Position numbers and translations under genes: made by a program. A stretch of 42,777 nucleotides of DNA from Candidatus Woesebacteria bacterium GW2011_GWA1_39_21. GTDB taxonomy: Bacteria > Patescibacteriota > Microgenomatia > UBA8517. The DNA lies in NCBI GenBank assembly GCA_000993685.1, contig LBWP01000002.1, forward strand, positions 71,993-114,769, given 5' to 3'. Position 1 is the first letter of the stretch. Each line of letters opens with the position of its first letter. Under the pieces are notes generated by a model, which worked only from the letters and a program-made list of their open reading frames with translations, was not told the DNA's origin and searched no databases. This document shows, one piece after another, positions 38,537-42,777 of this stretch.

Positions 38537-39109
38537 CTACTTCTTTGCGGGGAATATGTTAAGCACTTTTCGGGCAGCCAACATTTCCATGTTTTTCTGA
38601 ACAATTGGTGGCGCTTCGACAAGCTGAGTATTAAAATCAACAATTTCTTCTTTTGATAACTGTGGTATTTCATTTTTAGGTACGGGTTGTAAAAAAACGG
38701 GTTCCAATCCTAAGCTGTCGCGAAAAGTTGGTTCATATGATTTTGCTTCTTCCCGAACCTTGTAGAAATACTCGGCACCGTTGTAGTTGAAGTGCAACAC
38801 TTCTCCGGGTCGAGGTGGTTTTTCCATATTAACTTGCAAATTTGAATTAATAGTTTCTTCTGGATCGATCATCCTTCTGACTTCCTGATTAAATCTGTTG
38901 GAACTTTCTCGGTGTTTCATGTATGGAGAATTTTCTCGGTCTTGCCTGCCTGTATTAATGCTTATGTTAACTGGTGAACCGTCAGTTAGTCTCGCATCAA
39001 AATTTAAAAGCGGCTTTTCACCAACTTCAAGGTTTTCGATTTTAATACCTTCATTCATTTGGCCGGAAACCGGCGTTGTTACCTCGATTCTGTCTGAACT
39101 GTCTGACAT
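38537..39109 (-). CDS. Hypothetical protein
   Basis: 190 aa ORF. Confidence 0.5.
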   Translation of the reverse strand: MSDSSDRIEVTTPVSGQMNEGIKIENLEVGEKPLLNFDARLTDGSPVNISINTGRQDRENSPYMKHRESSNRFNQEVRRMIDPEETINSNLQVNMEKPPRPGEVLHFNYNGAEYFYKVREEAKSYEPTFRDSLGLEPVFLQPVPKNEIPQLSKEEIVDFNTQLVEAPPIVQKNMEMLAARKVLNIFPAKK

Positions 39110-39218
39110 AAAAGAATTTTCTTACATATTTTCAGTAACGTCAATACGTTGAAATTCATTTGGGTATGACTAAGGTGTGTGGGGATTGAATTACTTTTAT
39201 TTCGAGAACGAACAAATT

Positions 39219-39398
39219 TCAAGTGCGAGCTTGTTGTGCGGCATCAACTTTATTTTGTTCTTCAATTGCGATGGAGCAGTCCAAGTGTGTTGAGTCCGGG
39301 AAAAAGCAAATAGGTTGTTCTTGTTGGTACCTCTCAAGAATTCTGCAGTTTTGCGCGTGGCATTGTACCCACATGCCTTTCGAAAATATGACAACCAT
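39219..39398 (-). CDS. Small Cys/His-containing protein (59 aa)
   Basis: MVVIFSKGMWVQCHAQNCRILERYQQEQPICFFPDSTHLDCSIAIEEQNKVDAAQQART*; just under the ORF-track cutoff. Confidence 0.45.
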   Translation of the reverse strand: MVVIFSKGMWVQCHAQNCRILERYQQEQPICFFPDSTHLDCSIAIEEQNKVDAAQQART

Positions 39399-39435
39399 TT
39401 CGTCTGTTACTCTTCTTTATTTGCAGTATGCCATT

Positions 39436-40293
39436 TTATCTTAAGGGTGATCTTTGTTTAGAAAATGAATTACTGACCATATTAATGTGGCCATCAAGTT
39501 GTTCCTGATTAAGGACGTCTTTTATAAGTGAAACTAAAGTTCTGTCAATTCCAACCGGCTTACCATCACCTTCATGCGACATGATTTGGACAAACTCGTT
39601 TTCTTTTCCTAACTTTTGCAGTTTTTTTTGTTGCGAACTTTCAACTTGCTCTAAATGTTTGGGATTGGTAAAACGAAGTTCACCCATGATTGCGTGAGTT
39701 TCCATGAGAAACCTTTCTTTGTCGATGTCGCCATTTTCGAAAGACTTAAAAAGCGCTTTGTGGTAACCATTGAGAAAGACGTGTGTTTCGGCCGATTGTT
39801 TAGCAACAGCTTCCGCATGCCTTCTTGCGTGTTCTCGGTCTTCGTGTGTTGCATAAACGTCCTTAAAATCTTTTGGGTGGACGTGACTGAAAGGGTCGCA
39901 CATGTGCAATAGCTCGTGGATCATCGTTCCTTCCTGAGCGCGTTCTGGCAGTTTCGGGTTGGTGAGTGATTTATAGAGACGGTATTCTCCGATTAGAAGA
40001 TTAGCAGAACCGAGTGTTGTTGTTTCTCTCGGAGAATTTTCCGCATAAGTGACTGTTTTAATATTATCTGTGGGAAGTCCGATGCCTTCGACCTGCTTTT
40101 TTATCCAGCTTTCCTGTTTATTACTAAATCCTTCAAAGATGACTCCGTTGAGGTCTCTTTTGTTTTCTATGGTGCTTGGTTTTTCAGTTAACCCTAGTAA
40201 ATCACCCCAGGTTACTCCTTCTTTTGTCTGGATCTCGGAATTTTGTGAACCGTTTAATCTTTCTCTAGTCATGATATAACAAGTTGGAAACAC
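39436..40293 (-). CDS. Putative zinc metalloprotease-like (HExxH) protein
   Basis: EGTMIHELLHMCDPFSHVHPKDF; start may be the internal MTRERL. Confidence 0.5.
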   Translation of the reverse strand: MFPTCYIMTRERLNGSQNSEIQTKEGVTWGDLLGLTEKPSTIENKRDLNGVIFEGFSNKQESWIKKQVEGIGLPTDNIKTVTYAENSPRETTTLGSANLLIGEYRLYKSLTNPKLPERAQEGTMIHELLHMCDPFSHVHPKDFKDVYATHEDREHARRHAEAVAKQSAETHVFLNGYHKALFKSFENGDIDKERFLMETHAIMGELRFTNPKHLEQVESSQQKKLQKLGKENEFVQIMSHEGDGKPVGIDRTLVSLIKDVLNQEQLDGHINMVSNSFSKQRSPLR

Positions 40294-40422
40294 ACTATTA
40301 TAAACATTAGTGTCAAAATTTGGAAGCGGTGGAGATTATAAATAAAGCTGCGGTCGAAAGACAATTTCTAATTTTTAGCCCCAACTATCCATTATCCGCT
40401 TATATTAGCAAAAATTAAAGTC

Positions 40423-40842
40423 TTGAAAACGCACACGATAATTGAGGAAAATCCATGTGTTGCTTTCAATAATTCCCAAAAGTTTCTTAGTTTAAGAAAC
40501 AGAGGGGAAGTAATCGCGAAAGTGAGTTTGCGTTTGTTTTTAAAAAGGCAATTTGATAATCACAATGCCTTACGGGAGGTGAGAATTATGACTGCCGAGG
40601 AAGGGAAAGATTGTGGACTTTTAGAACGTGTTACCAAAATAGCTGCAAGTCGGAGACGAGAATTTGTCCCCTCTGAATTAGAAAAATTGAGGGCTAAGTT
40701 TTGTCCCGGTTGCGACGGGAATGAAAATAATTGTCCGATTATTCTTGATGCTGAAGGTAAGGTAAATGGTTGGGCGAAAGATTGGAAGCCAGGCCGTGTT
40801 GAGGTCGGTGAGGTCGGTAAAGATTCGCAAACAACATCTTGA
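40423..40842 (+). CDS. Hypothetical protein with Cys cluster
   Basis: KFCPGCDGNENNCPIILDAEG. Confidence 0.45.
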   Translation: MKTHTIIEENPCVAFNNSQKFLSLRNRGEVIAKVSLRLFLKRQFDNHNALREVRIMTAEEGKDCGLLERVTKIAASRRREFVPSELEKLRAKFCPGCDGNENNCPIILDAEGKVNGWAKDWKPGRVEVGEVGKDSQTTS

Positions 40843-40894
40843 CGACCTGGAATGTCAGAATTCTTTTGTCATAGGAGAACCTTGAAACATACTA

Positions 40895-40922
40895 TTGTAG
40901 CAAGAATATTGTATGCTATAAT
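40895..40922 (+). promoter_or_regulatory. Candidate rRNA promoter
   Basis: ttgtag-N16-tataat. Confidence 0.5.
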
Positions 40923-41404
40923 ACTTGCACACCGAGTTTTACTCGGCTATTTCAAATGATTACTTGAAAACCACAGATGGGCTTTGAAAGCCGAAGTTTC
41001 AAACCGCCATCCGGCGGTTTTCGCTTTTAAAGGGATGCCTTTTTAAAAGCGTCCTCAAGTGAACGCAATTTGAGCCGCAGTTCAAATGAACTAAGGCGAA
41101 AAGTAAGTCACGGAGGATGGTTCTCATCTTAACAAATTTACTTTGCACTTTAACAATTCAATCAAGGTTATTTTTAAATATCATCTTCTTTAAAAAGACA
41201 TTTTTCTTTTTTGTGCGGGAAGGATGATATAGGATTGCCGATTTTAGATCGGCACTCAAGATCTGGCCGGGAATAAACCGATCTATTAAAACATTAGTTT
41301 TAATTCTGATCACTTTTTTGAGGGTTTGATCCTGGCCCAGGATGAACGCTAGCGGCGTGCTTTAAGCATGCAAGTGGGACGGTCCGTAGGACCGAACATG
41401 TCAG

Positions 41405-41840
41405 CTTGTAACTAGTAACCAGTAACGGTTAAACTTTAAACATATGAAGAAAACTTTTCGGTTTTTAGAGTTTAAGGTTTATAAAGACGCAAAATTGTTT
41501 TATCAAAAGGTTGTAATTATTACTAAAGATTTTACAAAACAATACTGGGAGCTTGGAGATCAACTAAGAAGAAGTGCTTTGTCTGTCGTATTAAATATTG
41601 CAGAAGGAGCAGGAAAAGATTCCGACAAGGAATTCAACCGTTATCTCAATAATTCACTTGGCTCAATAAATGAATCAGCAGCAGCTGTTGATGTGGCTTA
41701 TGATGAAAAACTCATTAGTCCGAGCGAAAAAGTGAAATTGTTGGATTCAGCAAAACAAATTGCTGATCAACTAGGTGGATTTTCTAAGAAACTTAGAATG
41801 CGTTAATTGTTACTTGTTTTTTGTTAATTGTTGGTTTGTT
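41405..41840 (+). other. Insertion 1 (IVS-like) within the 16S V1/h6 region
   Basis: Breaks 16S between ...gaccgaacatgtcagc and ctgtcctgcggacagtcgcgaacggctgag; terminal stem 41419-41432 with 41803-41816. Confidence 0.85.
41444..41806 (+). CDS. Four-helix-bundle protein (23S rRNA intervening-sequence/S23-type) encoded inside the 16S rRNA gene
   Basis: FRFLEFKVYKDAKLFYQKV...YWELGDQLRRSALSVVLNIAEGAGKDSDKEFNRYLNNSLGSINESAAAVDVAYDEKLIS...ADQLGGFSKKLR. Confidence 0.92.
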   Translation: MKKTFRFLEFKVYKDAKLFYQKVVIITKDFTKQYWELGDQLRRSALSVVLNIAEGAGKDSDKEFNRYLNNSLGSINESAAAVDVAYDEKLISPSEKVKLLDSAKQIADQLGGFSKKLRMR

Positions 41841-41954
41841 CTGTCCTGCGGACAGTCGCGAACGGCTGAGTAATACGTAAGTACTTACACCATGGTGTGG
41901 AATACCTCCGCGAAAGCGGGGCTAATACCGCATGACCTCATGCGTAGCATGAAG

Positions 41955-42082
41955 AATTTCTAATTGACCTAATTAACCTAATAACTAATCAACAACCAAA
42001 CACCAATGAAAGCAGTATTTTAATTTTTGTTCATTGGGAATTTAAGAATTGGGGTTTGATTAGAAATTAGAAATTAGAAATT
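41955..42082 (+). other. Insertion 2 (ORF-less, stem-bounded) in the 16S V2 region
   Basis: Nested stems 41955-41965/42072-42082, 41985-41992/42056-42063, 42003-42010/42030-42037; AT-rich; aaattag x3 repeat. Confidence 0.75.
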
Positions 42083-42730
42083 AGGTATTTTTCCTGCTAT
42101 GCAGGAGAAAAGGACTTAACTGTCCGCCGAGGGAAAGGCTTGCGGCCCATCAGCTAGTTGGTAGGGTAATGGCTTACCAAGGCTACGACGGGTAGGGGAT
42201 GTGAGAGCATGTTCCCCCAGAATGGGACTGAGACACGGCCCATACACCTACGGGTGGCAGCAACTGGGAATCGTACGCAATGGACGAAAGTCTGACGTCG
42301 CGACGCCGCGTGAGGGATGAAGGCGGCTAACTCCGTGCCAGCAGCAGCGGTAATACGGAGGGTGCAAGCGTTATCCGGATTTATTGGGCGTAAAGCGTTT
42401 CGTAGGCGATGAAATAAGTCACTTTTCAAAGACCACGGCTTAACCGGGGGAAGGGGAGTGATACTATTTTATTTGAATCATTTAGGGGCTACCGGAACTA
42501 TCGGTGTAGGGGTGAAATCCGTTGATATCGATAGGAACACCAAGGGCGAAGGCAGGTAGCTGGGAGTTGATTGACGCTGAGGAACGAAAGCTAGGGGAGC
42601 GAAAGGGATTAGAGACCCCTGTAGTCCTAGCCGTAAACTATGCTCGCTAGCCCTCTGTCCGAGTTTACTCGGTGGGGAGCGTAAGCTAACGCGTTAAGCG
42701 AGCCGCCTGGGGAGTACGAACGCAAGTTTA

Positions 42731-42762
<32 letters not shown>

Positions 42763-42777
42763 CCAGTGGAGCATGTG

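Noticed and set aside
41405-41840. Self-splicing group I intron with homing endonuclease
   Set aside because: ORF is four-helix-bundle IVP-type, not LAGLIDADG/GIY-YIG/HNH, and non-coding flanks are too short for a ribozyme core
42154-42429. 91-aa minus ORF in 16S
   Set aside because: Lies inside conserved 16S sequence; fortuitous

Overview
This AT-rich window looks like a chromosomal segment of a Candidate Phyla Radiation (Patescibacteria, probably Microgenomates-like) bacterium. The taxon is inferred from gene style and the 16S fragment; no search was run. TGA acts as a stop throughout (code 11-like). Contents: (i) a thiol-redox region in the first ~11 kb (DsbA-like, DsbB, CPVC membrane protein, thioredoxin, thioredoxin reductase, second DsbA-like); (ii) housekeeping and accessory genes: ATL/MGMT-like, UDG-like, methyltransferase, NrdR, TrmH, HAD-like, RRM-RGG, PilB/GspE ATPase, stand-alone M41-like peptidase, SET domain, two MazG-like paralogs, GIY-YIG, Na/Ca exchanger, P-type ATPase, UbiA, DUF2207; (iii) tRNA-Ser, -Gln, -Glu, -Lys; (iv) the 5' ~60% of a 16S rRNA gene running off the right edge. 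The strongest observation is this 16S gene. It has an insertion in the V1 region encoding a four-helix-bundle (23S-IVP/S23-type) protein, a second ORF-less stem-bounded insertion in V2, and ~86 nt missing between the conserved 338 and 515 sites (h16/h17). Other leads: a candidate -1 frameshift gene on a U_UUU_UUG heptamer, a truncated serine recombinase near tRNA-Gln, decayed tRNA-Lys-derived repeats, a hairpin repeat family with covarying stems, and several strong unexplained intergenic hairpins.
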